Made by a program: the position numbers and the translations under genes
Assembly: GCF_019578655.1 (NCBI RefSeq)
Contig: NC_063260.1
Coordinates: 25,692,888 to 25,756,887 of the forward strand
DNA length: 64,000 nt
Direction of reading: 5' to 3'
DNA from: Ricinus communis
Taxonomy: Eukaryota; Streptophyta; Magnoliopsida; Malpighiales; Euphorbiaceae
In this document: in pieces, positions 1 to 12,761 of the stretch
Layout: each line of letters starts with the position of its first letter
How positions within the stretch are numbered: position 1 is the stretch's first letter
The notes under the pieces: generated by a model
Seen by the model: the letters and a program-made list of their open reading frames with translations, nothing else
Database searches by the model: none
Told to the model about the DNA's origin: nothing

Positions 1-1634
1 ACCCAATGCTATCTCTCCTTCTTCATCGATGCTACAAGATTGCATTTCTATGGGTACCATATTCTCCATATTCTCAATCAATGGAGGTAGGTAATTTGTA
101 TCCATTCCAATACTAAAAGTAGCATGTGGGGGAAAAGATTGAACTTGATGATGATGGTGGTGATGATGAAGATGATGTTGGTTGGGGTTCCAATTCTCTG
201 TGTTCAAACTTGCTGGTTCATGATAAAGCTCGCTGCGGACATTACTATCCCCAATTGCATCTAGAGATGTAGTAGTAGTTGTAGTAGTAGTTGTAGTGCT
301 AGTGTCGAACATAAATAAGGGAGCTGAAGATGAAAAAAGGGTCTCTTGCACCTGATGATGAGGTCTTGTTGTCAAATCTTGATGAACTAAATCTAGTTGG
401 TTTGAGGCATAAGTTATGTGGGAATGGTCATGAGTACTAGTTGCTGCAGCTGTTGCAGCCGGAGGCACTGAAGGTTTTCTTATCTTTTTCTTAATCCATG
501 AATTCCAGTAATTCTTTATCTCATTATCTGTTCTTCCAGGCAAGTGACTTGCTATATGAGCCCACCTACAAATCCATAAACATATATAAACTTGCTAGAA
601 CATAAAATATCTTAAAATATCCAAGAGTCTAATTAATCAATTCAGCTAAAAACTAGCTTATTAAAATGTCTAATATAGAGATGTAGTGATCTAGAAGTGA
701 ACAAAAAGAAAAAGTTTAATTGTATTAAAGAAGGAGAAGGAAGATGATGGGGTTGAAATATCTGTACCTAAGCATGAATTTAACAATTAATGAAAACACG
801 TATTACACCTTCTGATATTGCCTACTTAACGTCTACTAAGATATGCAGTTAGTAGTTTGATAGCTACTTAAGAAACATTAATTTTCAACAATGTGTGATT
901 GCTTCAAGTGAATATTTTAAAGAAAATGCAGAAAAGCACGACAAACTTGTTTTTGAAGTTTTCCTATGAATTTTTTTATTTTTTTTTTAGAAAAAGAAGT
1001 TCAGGCGGAGATATCAACTTCTTCACTAAAGTCTGATTGCAAGTACCTTTTCACTCCCTTCAGAAAAAACAAAAATAAATCCCCAATTTAGAAAACAATA
1101 TTCCCCATGTCATGATTCTTGCAAGTAGTCTCAGATGAAGAACCCTAGGAAGTTTAAATCCAGTACACAAGAGCAGACAACTAGAGATGCGTTAATTTGC
1201 AACTTTGGCTAGTAGAAATTTGAGATACGTTATATAATAAGATATAAGATATGAACCTGTTGCCAACAACTCCATGAAGACTGATAATCAACTTCTCCTC
1301 TTCTGGAGTAAACCTTCCTCTTCTAATATCTGGCCTCAAATAATTAATCCATCTTAAACGACAACTTTTGCCACACCTTTGAAGCCCTAAGAAATTGTTC
1401 AAAAGAAATAACAACCATCAAGGATGGAATATAATCTACTTAAGTAACCATAATTAAAAGGGTTTTAAAAGAAAGAAATGAAGAAGAAGAAGAAGAGAGA
1501 CCAGCTTTTTCAGGGACTTCACTCCAACAACCATAGCCATGAGTAGTGATGTATCTGATGAGCTTTTCATCTTCTTCAGGTGACCAAAGACCTCTCTTAA
1601 CCTTCTGTTGATTGCAGCAAGAATGGTGACCCAT
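1..1634 (-). CDS. MYB103: R2R3-MYB transcription factor, MYB103/MYB26 group (3' end outside window)
   Basis: Three exons on the minus strand: 1634-1502 (133 nt), 1386-1257 (130 nt) and 565 to the window edge. The 133/130-nt first exons and GT..AG borders are the classic plant R2R3-MYB structure. The 276 residues visible begin [19 protein letters not shown]. Repeat R2 (about residues 14-62) and R3 (about 67-115) have the expected spaced Trp residues, with Phe in the first R3 position, and the R3 end reads [10 protein letters not shown]. No bHLH-binding signature is visible in R3. The tail is low-complexity: an Ala run, a Thr run after PLFMFDT, and a His-rich stretch. This group (Arabidopsis MYB103, MYB26, MYB67) regulates secondary-wall thickening and lignin genes. 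I prefer MYB103 because the downstream gene order matches the Arabidopsis MYB103 locus from memory; MYB26 is the alternative. The stop codon is not in the window. Confidence 0.9.
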
Positions 1635-2414
1635 TTCTTGAATTGAATAAATCTTCTCTCTTTTTGTTTTCTTGGTTCTTGCTTTTATTAATTTTTCTGG
1701 GGGGATTTCTTGTTTCTGGGTAATTAATTAAAAGAAGAGTTGATATGACAAAAAATTAAAAACAAGTAGCTTAAGCTTAGCTTTTGGCTCTGGGCAAGGA
1801 ACTATTGATCCGTCTCTCCTCATTTAAAAGTAACACAAAGTACATAAGAGCCGACATTGAAATGAGATGAATGGGGTCCATAAAAACAAAGCGACCCAAA
1901 TTTTCATCTAACCCTAAAACGACATTTCATCAGCTATATATTATTCTCATCAAGATCATCAAAAAAAATTTTGTTACTATTCTCTACGTACATTTGTATT
2001 ACGTAACCAAAACCTTTTTTCACGTACCCTTAAAAAGACCCTTTGCCGGTTGTTTGAACACAGACCCTTAATGTCTTTCTTCTTCTTCTATTCCTTCTTA
2101 TATAATTCCCTCATTCACTCACTCTCTAGGTTTTGCATTAACCTTTCTTGCACTGTCCCATCATCTTATATTTTAACTTCCAATTATAAGGTGACACATA
2201 TTGTTTTTAGTACATGATTGAGAGAATGTATCTATTATCAGCAATGATTTACCCTTTTCTTTTCTTTTTTTCCTTTTTTTTCTGATTTTCTTTTTGGTAG
2301 AGATAAATATGTGTTAATTATGTGTAAACTGAAACTTGCTTAAAATGATATTTTGCTGCTGCAAGTTGGTCTGCGGCAAAACCTTTGAAATGTGACAATT
2401 TTTCCTATACTGAA
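1635..2414. other. Upstream region of the MYB gene, no gene seen
   Basis: AT-rich sequence between the MYB start codon and the first repeat. It should hold the MYB 5'UTR and promoter. A TATATAA-like stretch occurs near 2099-2105, about 465 bp upstream of the ATG, but it is too weakly placed to call. Small open frames here have no recognisable homology. Confidence 0.5.
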
Positions 2415-3131
2415 ATAATTAATATTATGTACCTTGAGAAAATTCCAATATATGTGCTATTTTTTCTTAGTTGTTCATGACATTTTAGCTTTCTTGAATT
2501 GTTTTTCATCTTGCTTTTTCTGTTATGCAAATACAAGTTGTAATAGAGTTGCCAATGCTCTTGCACAATGGGCACTCTCTTTGGTTGAGGTCCAAGTGCT
2601 GATGGGGGAAGTTCCTCCTCATATTGGTCCCCTTGTGTTGGATGATATTCTTATTGTTCAATGAAGTTCCTTTCTTTGTAAAGACAAGAAAAACTTAAAT
2701 AAATTGAAGAAAAAATCTGAATTTTGATGACTCAATTACAAGATGAATTCTAATGTAATGTTTCAAGATAATGATATAAATAAGCACCTAACTTTGCACT
2801 TAATTTTATTTTTATCACAAAATTTTAATTTATTTTATTTTAATTATTTAAATTTTATTGTATCTCAAGATTTAATTATTTTGTAAATGAAATTTTAACA
2901 TATTACTAATGATAAAAAAATAATTAAGGGAGATAAAAATAACGTACCAATTTTTTATTAACGATATATGATTAAATTGTAAGTAAACTTAATATTGAAT
3001 AATTAAAAATTCTAAAATTAAATAAATTAAAATTAACTGAGTAAAATGAAATAAAGTATGATATTTAATTACTATCTATATCGTCATATTTTCTGTAATG
3101 CTTCTAAGTTTCTTATCATATCAACTATATT
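2415..3131 (+). repeat. Tandem duplication copy A, containing a LINE RNase H-like fragment
   Basis: The first of two direct copies of a roughly 717-bp unit. The plus-strand frame around 2530-2660 reads CNRVANALAQWALSL and then GEVPPHIGPLVLDDI. This resembles the C-terminal RNase H-like domain (RVT_3 type) at the end of many plant LINE polyproteins, where NRVAHALA is a recurrent motif. No reverse transcriptase or endonuclease domain is nearby, so it is a fragment. The remainder is AT-rich non-coding DNA ending at the junction with copy B. This copy retains the uninterrupted site at about 2591-2605 that is disrupted in copy B. Confidence 0.75.
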
Positions 3132-4321
3132 ATAATTAATATTATGTACCTTGAGAAAATTCCAATATATGTGCTATTTTGTCTTAGTCATTCATGACAT
3201 TTTAGCTTTCTTGAATTGTTTTTCATCTTGCTTTTTTCTGTTATGCAAATACAACTTGTAATAGAGTTTCCAATGCTCTTGCACAATGGGCACTCTCTTT
3301 AGTTGAGGTTTTTTCTGTTATGCAAATACATCTTGTAATAGAGTTGCCAATGCTTTTGCACAATGGGCACTATCTTTAGTTGAGGTCCAAGTTGTAACGA
3401 CTTGAGACCGAATCACATAAAATATTGTTTGTCTTGGCCTTCATTAGGCTCACGGTTTTGTCTCTTTTGCGGGTTCGAGAACTTCCCAGAAGGTTTTCTA
3501 TCCTGAAATTTCTCTGAACCAAACACGTTTAACTTTGGAGTTCCTGCAACTCTACAGCCAAACAACCAAAAGGCGTTTCATGTGATTAGTTCCAACTCTT
3601 TACATATATGTTATCAAACATTCCTTGCCCCATTTCAATATGCAATTTGATTCATTCATGTACCTCGTATCTTAGAGTCTTGTCATTCTAAAATTCTGCC
3701 AGAAACTTGTTCAGACATCCTATTATTGCTCTGGTGTTCACATCCTGCCCTCGTCAGACTGCTTTTCTAGGCCAGGTTGTCACACAAGTGCTGATGGGAG
3801 AAATTTCTCTTCATATTGGTCCTCTTGTGTTGGATGATATTCTCAATGAATTTCCTTTCTTTGTAAAGACAAAAAAGAATATTTATTAACTTAAATAAAT
3901 TGAAAAAAAAAATCTAAATTTTGATGACTCAATTACAAGATGAATTCTAATGTAATGTTTTAAAATAATGATATAAATAAGCACCTAACTTTGCACTAAA
4001 TTTTATTTTTATAATAGAATTTTAATTTATTTTATTTTAATCATTTAACTTTTATTGTATCTCAAAATTTAGTTATTTTGTGAATGAAATATTAATATAT
4101 TACTAATGAGAAAAAAATAATTTAAGGGAGAGAAAAATAACATATCAATTTTTGATTAATGATATATGATTAAATTGTAAGTAAACTTAACGTTGACTAA
4201 TCAAAAAATTTAAAATTGACTGAGTAAAATAAAACAAAGTATGATATTTAATTACTATCTATATCATCATATTTCCTGTAATGCTTCTAAGTTTCTTATC
4301 ATATCAACTATATTATAATTA
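3132..4321 (+). repeat. Tandem duplication copy B, interrupted by a solo LTR
   Basis: The second direct copy of the 717-bp unit. It is about 1,190 bp long because it has gained an internal 77-bp tandem duplication (3232-3308 repeated at 3309-3385) and a 392-bp LTR plus its 5-bp target duplication. 717 + 77 + 392 + 5 gives 1,191, which accounts for the length. Both copies end in the same ATATCAACTATATTATAATT sequence. The coding-like fragment is destroyed by the insertion. Confidence 0.85.
3393..3784 (-). mobile_element. Solo LTR of a Cassandra-like TRIM retrotransposon
   Basis: A 392-bp sequence beginning TGTAACGACTTGAG and ending GGTTGTCACA, so it has TG..CA ends. It is flanked by a perfect 5-bp duplication, CAAGT, at 3388-3392 and 3785-3789. 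Copy A of the surrounding duplication has the same flank with a single CAAGT and no insert. Its sequence is homologous throughout to the two LTRs at 62542-62937 and 63009-63407. The segment 3471-3548 resembles, in reverse complement, the internal part of plant 5S rRNA, which is the hallmark of Cassandra LTRs. The functional orientation is minus, by comparison with the complete element. Confidence 0.88.
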
Positions 4322-7300
4322 GAATAGCATAATGTTATAATATTGTGCCTGTATATAAAGAAGTGCAATTTTTTTATTTCCTGTCTTTCTTTTAATTATA
4401 GAAAGGGAAAAAGAAAAAGAACATAACAGAATACAAATCATACTTCATGATAAAAAAAAAAAAAAAAAAAAGTTTCTTGATTTCCTTTACTGATAGTTTC
4501 AATTGTCAAATATGACATCTCCAAGTGACAGCATACTTGCATTTTAGATCCATAATCCAAATCTACTTTTCATATATATATTTTTATTATACTCCATGAT
4601 AAGGTTTTTTATTATTATTATTGTTAATGAGACATTTTACCATTGAATTAACTTATGTGAAATTGATGCTGGATTCTGCACTATGTATGATAATTTGATT
4701 AATTTTAGGATTCTCTTAGGTAAATTGTAAAGGGTTAAAAATGTACTAATTATTATTATTATTATAATTACTTGCACTGGACTATAATTAATACGAGGAA
4801 TTTTTTTTTTAATTTTAGGCTTTTATAAAAAGCCTAAGAACCGTTTATCATCAAGAGTACCGATGTTTTTAACACAAGGAATGATTATAACCACAAACTT
4901 CTTAATTAGTTAGAGGACATGTAGAGACCTGGTGATAATGAAATCACTTAATATTGATTTTTCTTAATAGTTACTTATAATATTATTCATAATCAACTAT
5001 TCAAAGAAAAGACCTCGTTTCTAATTTTTGTAATTAGTTCAGCAATAATATTTGCAGTGACGGTTTCCCCACGAAATCAAATCATATATTATATATATAT
5101 ACTCGACAGTGAATATAGCATATCATTTCAGTTCCTAGTTGCTAATTAAAGAATTAATGATTTCAAGGCTTTTCTCTGATAAATACGAAAAATAAAAATA
5201 AAAGAAGAAAAAGAAAGACATTGAGAAGGACTTCTGATTTAAACGTTACACAGTTCGAGTCTAATACACTTTTAATTAGTTTGACTAATTTTTGTCTTTG
5301 CTTAATTAACAAGAAATATTATACTATAATTGTGTAGGATTAACGTCTGTACGTAGCATGGTTAACGTCACCAAATCCAATTGGTTGTTGATTCTACAAC
5401 AACTTCTTGATGAGACCCATTAGCCATGGCCATTGCCATGGGTATCTTACAAATTAATCATGAGTTTCTGAAATTCCATTTGTGACATTCTGGGGATTAT
5501 ATAGTTCTGGAAAATTGGTTAGCAAAAACTGCAGCCACAGTGTATCTGCGGCCTTCTAATATTCTTCTTGTTTATTGACTTTAATCTTTGCTTTTTAGTT
5601 TTTCCTTTCGTCTTGAATTTAGTGAATTGTAATTACCAATTTTCCAAAAAGAAATAGGCTTAATTATTTTTAAGGTTTCTATTCCTGTTTTCTCTATTTA
5701 TACTTAAACAGACTTAATAATAATAACATTTATTTGTATTGCTATTCATTGATCGAGTGTGATACCCTGTAAATAGATAAGAGTTAATTTTCTAAAATAA
5801 AGTAGAAAACATGTGTTAATAGGATGGAAATAGAAGAGCATATATGTCGCTCTTACTTTCACTTTGTGTTATTTTTTTCTCAAAATCATCGACAATACCT
5901 TGACAGTTTTTGGAAAAGTGAAAACGATTTGTTTATTGATTATGCCAAATACGGTATAGCACGTTCATAGAAAGCCATATATAATATAATTATACATGAA
6001 GTGTACAATACTATATAGTCAGTCCACTACAAATAAATTCATATACACAAGCGTGCTATAGAAACAAAGGTCTTTATCTAGTGAGACATGTTAATGAATT
6101 AGTTATAGAACCCCAACACAACAAAGTTTAAATTAGGTATAAAAGAATTATATGGGCTTTGATTGTGGTGTTTTAAACGTTTTATACGTAGATGAATAAA
6201 AATAAAATAAATATATGAAGAAATAGAGAGAAAGGGTTGTGTAGAGATCGAAAATGAAAGGTTTCTGTTGATTGATTTAAATCATCTACCATATTTGATG
6301 TGAAGAAAATAAAAATAAAAATAAGAAGTGACTTTTGCTTGGATGGATCGCAAGCTAAACCTTTGAAAGTAATGTACAAATCATTTTTAAAAAAGACCTT
6401 TAAGAGAAGGGGATATTGAATGATTATACTTAGCTTTAAGGAGGAGTAATGGAGTGGCGATGGGCCTACCATTTAAAATTTGGGGATTTTTCAGCACAAG
6501 GGATTAGTGAGATAAAATATGGGACTTTGCCTTTTAAAAGCATGGTTGGTTAAGTTATTAATCATCGATGGGATATCTTTACCTTATTATAATAAGCTCT
6601 TTTGCCTAAATGTGCTTCTTATGCTTCTCTATTCCCTTTCTTTCTTTCTCTCTATTATATTTACTACAGTCTTTTTTTCTTTCATATTTTCGTGTTCATT
6701 TTTATTAATAAACTCAATGAGTCATGAGTTGTAATTATAAATCATATAATAAGAAATGTTTTATTTCTATAAATATTTTCTTTTTCTTTTTCTCATTCTC
6801 TAGTATAAATAATTGTATTAAGTTTGATAAGTTGGTTGTAATTGATTTTATAGAATTTCATTAAGGGATTTGGCCCGTCATGCCCCACCATGAATCTTCT
6901 TATGGACCCTTTCTTCATCCATATCGTGTTCATCTTCTTCCTCCTCTTTACTAATGAATCCTCTCACTTGGGTCGTTTTCCCTTATTTAGAATTATAGCT
7001 TCAAGTTTCTCTTTGTCTGCAGACCCCACCCCACCATTACCCTACTACAAATAGCAAAACAATGGTGATTCCAATTAAATAAACTTCAATATTTAATACC
7101 GTTTCCTTTCTTTCCTCCGACATCAATATTCTATTAGCTTATTTAATTGCGTGCAATTCCAACAAAAACTTCACATAAAATTCCCAGAGTCCATGAAACC
7201 TTTGGGTGTATCTTTCAAAAATATAATCGAAATTCGAAACCCATGGATAACAATGACAAAATGTTCGGTGAGAAAGCATATATGAAGCAAAATGATAGAT

Positions 7301-10300
7301 TCTCCAAATTGCTTAGCCAATGTTGGATAGTAATCTATATTTATAGTGATCTTTTTGGTCGGATCTAAATGTGAATCTACATGGCAATTATTGTGATTAT
7401 GAGATAGGTTGTTCTTAAACTTTTGTATGTATTTTTATTTTTAATTATAAAATCGGTTATTCAATTTAGTTTTGGCTATAATAATTTAGTCACATTGTGC
7501 ATGAGAAATTGAAATATTTTTATTTTTTAATTATTTATTTTGTGTTGGCTATTTATTACGAGTAATATTTATGTCCAAACATTTTTATATGTATACTTAT
7601 CGAAACACATAGTAATTTTTTAGATTTATATATTTATTTTTGACACACAAACATCACGCTAATGTGTAATCTTTAATTTGTTATATTATTATTTTATTAA
7701 TTAATAAATTACTCTTTTAAATAAATGATATTTTCTATTTTAAAAATAGTATATTAAACATATTGGTAATGTTGTACTTAATTATATAATAATCTCTAAT
7801 ATAAAAATAGAAATATCAATATTTGCAACTTTTATATATAAAGAATTTAATTAATATTTTTAAATAATTTTTATATTCACAGCATTAAAAATTTTAAAAT
7901 ATTAGAGAATTCATAAAAAATGTACTTTAAAAATCTTATAAAATATAATATATAATTATAAAATATTGAAAACTCTAATAGATTTCTTATATAAATTTAT
8001 TTTGTGTTGTTATTTATAATTAAAATAAGAAGAAGAATTATGTAATGAACGAGTGAACGACCATTGTGACTCAACTAAAATTAATAATTGAATAAAATAA
8101 ATTAAGATTTTATGATAAAATAAAATAAAGTATAAAATTTAATAAATATTTATATACCTTTTCTGATTATGTTTTTAAATGATATATTTTACTTTAAAGA
8201 AACTGCTAGTGCTTTTACATTAGAAGCGGACAGCATTTGAACCTCACTCATCTATTGAAGGCCCAAACAGAAAAAGATTATATTACATTGCGATCTTCAT
8301 ATGAAGTTGGTTTGGGCTGAAGATAAGGCAAGCCACTTATAACGCGGCCTAGATTGCCACTCGAGATTTTGGTTCAATTATAATGAATATCCAATCAGAT
8401 AGTCTCATTGGCCACGAAACGTCTGGCCATCCCCTCAATCTGATGAGGTCAGGCTAATTGGTACTAGGTGGGTCTTACACCACGCAATCATTACACGTGG
8501 TAGGGGCCTCTTCAACTGTAACTAACGATAACAACGGCAATTAACTAAAAAAAATAGTAATAAGGATTAAAGAAACCCACTGCCCATCATCTTCCCCTAA
8601 GACTAAAGTGGCTTTACAAAGTTCAAAACTTTAATTTAATTTAATTACCTTAGAACTTCGCCCATGGTCGGCTAGGTATCGTTACCACATATGTCCATGT
8701 GCACCATTTTTTTGAGAAAACAGAAGAGACAAATTTATTGAGGATGACACAAGTCCATCCCCTCTTTCGTGTCTTAATCACTTTATATTTATTTCTACTC
8801 TCTTCTTCCCACAATTAACGGTAATGATAGTATCATTGTGTTATGTGGCATGATGAACAGATACATCTCTCTGGCATCAGAAACAAACTAAAATAAACCT
8901 AAACACAATCAAATAAAAGACACTAATATAACGACAGTTTATGCAATGTACACATTAAGTCATCAACTAAAATATAGCGTTAGATGCCAAATTGCCTGTG
9001 TACTACATAACAAAAATTGTTAGCTCTATTATAAAATATAACTATTTCAAGTAAAAGCCAGCTAGATCCTCTTGCATGTATAAGAATAGTTAATTGCCAA
9101 GTGTGGATTATGTTTTAGTTTTAGGCGAACTTAATTTTATTAGAAACTTGTCAACTATGGCCATGAATCTTCATATCTAATTGGAGAATACTGGTCTCTT
9201 TTTTAGGTTTTATTATAATTCACAGTCAATCCAGGTGGTCATAGCAATATAGTGTGACCAATATAAACACCATTTAATATCAAATCCATTATCTTTGATG
9301 ACACCACCTTGTGCAAAAATTCATTGTACTAGTGGATAATCATTTTTGTAATTGATAAGTAATTACATTAATTTTTCACAGCAATCCTTAATGCACCACC
9401 AATTCAAATGGGTTATAGTGCAATTCATATTACAATTTTGGCAATAAATTATTGTTTGATTAATTTTCTTTTGACAAGTGAAGTTTATGAAATTTTGAAA
9501 TGTTCTTATCATTCAATATATATCAAAATAAAAGATTCTTAAATTTCACTAATGAAGTTAATTTTCATAAAAACAATAATCTTTTATGTATATACATACA
9601 ATTATACAAATTCATTAGGTCAAGAGGTTGTAAAGAAAAAATCGCTGTGCCTACAGATTAGGGACATGGAATTACATAGATATAATTATTTGTCGTCCTG
9701 TTTTTCATTTATTTTTCTCCTGTTTTCTCCATATGATTTGAAACATTGAAGCCTGCAAATCCCACAAAATCCCAAATAATGAACTAGTAAACAAGTGAAG
9801 GAGGCACAGTGACCTTAATCTGTGTGGTTACCATTAGGTTAGGCAAGTATAAGTGAGGTCAGTGTGGCCCATTTTTACTTTATTTACTCTCAATTAGGTG
9901 AACGTGACTCCTAAAGTAAAGTCTAGATATTGTAGGGTCCATCATGATGACAAACAAAGTTAAAAAAAGAAAAAGAAAAAGAAGATCAGGTGGACGGCCG
10001 GCGACGAGGGTGGATCACAAGTAATCGTGCGGTCGCGTAGTAGGGAATCGAAGAGAGAGGAATCATATATAATATGATGATGTGAGACTGTGACTTAGTC
10101 AAAGAAGGCTTTTTTAACCTTTTTTTTTTTTTTTATTCAATAATTTCTTCTTCTTCTTTTGTTTTTTTTTTTGTCTTTTTAATTTTCTTAATAGCGTTTG
10201 CTTGTTTTATTAAATTATTGTTAGTTATTCGTTTCTCTGACATTTCGACCGGACTAAATTTGTATACCTGGCGCGTAAAGACGCGGCCTACTCTGCTATA

Positions 10301-11400
10301 AATAAGAAGCTATATATCTGACACAGCAAGTTAAATAGACTTTTCGAATTATGCCCTTGTTTTTAATATCATATTACTAAAATGCCATTCTAAATAATCG
10401 AGTGTTATGTAACTCTGAAAAGGAAGAAAACTGAATAAAAATTCAATGAAGTATTAATTTTTTTATACTCATTATAAAATAATAAATTTCTGCCAATATT
10501 GATGAATACTGATGAAAAATAATTAAACTTAATTTGTTGAAAGATTCTATAAATAAAATAATATAAATCAATTTAATCTAAATTGATTATTTAACAATTA
10601 AGAGTATATAAAATTTATCAGTATTTATATTTTTTTATTCATAATATTAATTTGAAAAATGTTGCATTTATTGATATTCTTTCTTTTAAAAGTAATATAT
10701 TTTTATTTAAATAGAGAATTACAAAACTGAATTGACCAAAAAATTATATCAAATATAAATGACTTCTAATTATTAAATTATTCATATTAAGAACATCTGA
10801 TTATAAAAGATGAAATGTCATACAAAGTGTGTATATTTTCCATGGTGCATATTTACAAATACTTTTACCTACATTTGAATTCATGTTTAATTTATTAAAA
10901 TTTACTTAAAGTTTTATTTATGATAATATCATAATTTTTGTTACGCTGTTAAAAATATATATCAATTATTATTATTATTATTAAATGACATAATTAATTG
11001 ATGAGATTTATTTTTATTGATATATATATTAATTATATAGTAGATAAAACTAATCTAGAAATTTGTCCTTAATTGAAGAAATTGGAGCAATTTCAAGTAT
11101 TGCTCCTCATTTGTAGCCAAACAAAGTAACAATTGATATAAACTTATGGTCGCATTTAACGTGATTTATCATTATATGGTTACTCAGAAATAAATGATGT
11201 TTTCGAAAAATCAAAATTAGTAGAGTTGTCACGAATATTATAAAAATAGAAATCGCTAAACATTTTCGCCATGAATTTCGTGAATATATAAATCCAGGAT
11301 GGGCAACACAGGAACAAAATAAATTCCCAAAGCCGAGTCAGCGTCCCGAAGAAAGGAGAAGAACCGGTCTCGTCCAGCAAAAAGCCACAATAAACCATGT
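4322..11400. other. Long AT-rich intergenic region, no gene recognised
   Basis: About 7 kb without a supportable gene. It contains a poly(A) run near 4449-4470, several T-rich and A-rich tracts, and a very AT-rich block at about 7430-8170 related to the dispersed repeat at 26.1 kb and 33.8 kb. A less AT-rich stretch lies at about 8210-8720, and a short GC-rich stretch with a promoter-like TATA further on lies at about 9960-10310. Open frames of up to 96 codons occur but have no recognisable protein features. Confidence 0.6.
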
Positions 11401-11410
11401 ATTTCGCTCG

Positions 11411-11425
11411 TATATATATATAAAT
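11411..11425 (+). promoter_or_regulatory. Probable TATA box of the ROH1-like gene
   Basis: An alternating TATATATATATAAAT sequence about 160 bp upstream of the start codon at 11583, followed by a pyrimidine-rich stretch (about 11459-11515) typical of plant core promoters and 5'UTRs. Confidence 0.6.
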
Positions 11426-11582
11426 CCCCTTTAACAGTCTCTCCATCTTTAGACCTATCCTTTTTCTTTTCTTTTTTTATGACTTCTTTCTTTCTTTCTT
11501 TTTTTCCTTTCTGACATTTTAATCACTCTCTTCGATTCTTGATTTCGAGAAACTAAAAAGTAGAAATCCTTGTACCATCAAA

Positions 11583-12761
11583 ATGCCTGCAACAGAGTAC
11601 CAACCTTCGTTTCTTGGCAGAATTAGCATCCGCCGGAATCAGGTTATCTCCATGGACGGCAATCATGAGCAAGAACTAGAAGACCTTGAACTTTTCCAGA
11701 GGCACGTATCTGATCGTTTTTCAGATTTAATTTCTCCACCAGAAGATGTTGCTTATAGCGAGCCTCTGCTATCCATTTCTTGGTTGAGAAAACTTGTTGA
11801 TGTTTTCTTGTGCTGTGAAGCTGAATTCAAGGCTGTTTTAATCATGGGTCGCGACCCATCCCAGATTACTAAACCACCACTCGATCGTTTAATTCCTGAG
11901 CTATTAGAACGTGCTGTTAAAGCTCTGGATATCTGTAATGCTGTTTCTAGCGGTCTTGATTCTGTTCGTCAATGTCAAAAATTTGCTGAAATTGCTGTTT
12001 CTGCTTTCGAACAGAAACCATTGGGTGATGGTCAAGTTAAGCGAGCAAGAAAGGCTTTGAGTTCTTTGCTGGCTGCTATGACGTTTGATGATAAAGAAAA
12101 CAACCATTTTAAGGGGACTGAAAGAACATGGTCTTTTGGTAGAAGAGGAAATAGCAATTCGAGTAAAGAACGAGTTGCTGGGAATTTTAGGTCTTTGTCA
12201 ATGATTGTCGCCAAAAATTGGTCCGCTTCGAAACAGATTCAAGCTATGTGTTCTAATCTTGTGGCACCTCGTGGTGGAGAACCAACAGGACTGGCTTCAC
12301 CTGTTTACGTGATGAGTTCGGTTATGGTTTTTGTTATGTGGGCTCTAGTGGCAGCAGTGCCATGTCAAGAAAGGAGTGGATTGGCGACACATTTTCCTAT
12401 TCCGCGACAATTGGCATGGGCACATAGTATGATTGGGTTGCAAGAAAAGATTGGTGAGGAGTGGAAAAAGAAAGAGAAAAAAGGGTCTGCTGGGTTGCTT
12501 GAAGAGATGCAGAGGATGGAGAAATTGAGTCAGAGTTTGATTGAATTTGCTGATGGGTTTCAGTTTCCTGTGGAGACTGAGAAGATGGAGGAAATGACCG
12601 CTCAGGTGGCGGAGATGGCGGAGATATGCCGGAGAATGGAAGAAGGGCTGGTGCCTTTGCAGATGCAAATTAGAGAAGTGTTTCATAGGATTGTCAGGAG
12701 CAGAACTGAGGTTCTTGAATTGTTGGATCATGCTGGCAAAGTTTCTCAACCTATAATATAA
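11583..12761 (+). CDS. ROH1: ROH1/BYPASS1-like protein (DUF793)
   Basis: A single uninterrupted frame of 392 codons. The N-terminus, MPATEYQPSFLGRISIRRNQ, and the following acidic ELEDLELFQRHVSDRFSDL segment are characteristic of plant ROH1-type proteins. Arabidopsis ROH1 binds the exocyst subunit EXO70 and is linked to polarised secretion such as seed-coat mucilage; the wider family includes BYPASS1. A hydrophobic segment at about residues 240-262 (YVMSSVMVFVMWALVAAVPC) could be membrane-associated. The C-terminal third is helical and charged, with likely coiled coil (EKMEEMTAQVAEMAEICRRMEEG). The family is usually intronless, as here. Antisense open frames across this gene are shadows. Function is inferred from the family. 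Confidence 0.92.
   Translation: MPATEYQPSFLGRISIRRNQVISMDGNHEQELEDLELFQRHVSDRFSDLISPPEDVAYSEPLLSISWLRKLVDVFLCCEAEFKAVLIMGRDPSQITKPPLDRLIPELLERAVKALDICNAVSSGLDSVRQCQKFAEIAVSAFEQKPLGDGQVKRARKALSSLLAAMTFDDKENNHFKGTERTWSFGRRGNSNSSKERVAGNFRSLSMIVAKNWSASKQIQAMCSNLVAPRGGEPTGLASPVYVMSSVMVFVMWALVAAVPCQERSGLATHFPIPRQLAWAHSMIGLQEKIGEEWKKKEKKGSAGLLEEMQRMEKLSQSLIEFADGFQFPVETEKMEEMTAQVAEMAEICRRMEEGLVPLQMQIREVFHRIVRSRTEVLELLDHAGKVSQPII

Noticed and set aside
12345..12749. 134-codon minus-strand frame in ROH1
   Set aside because: Shadow of the ROH1 coding sequence; the sense protein is clearly conserved.
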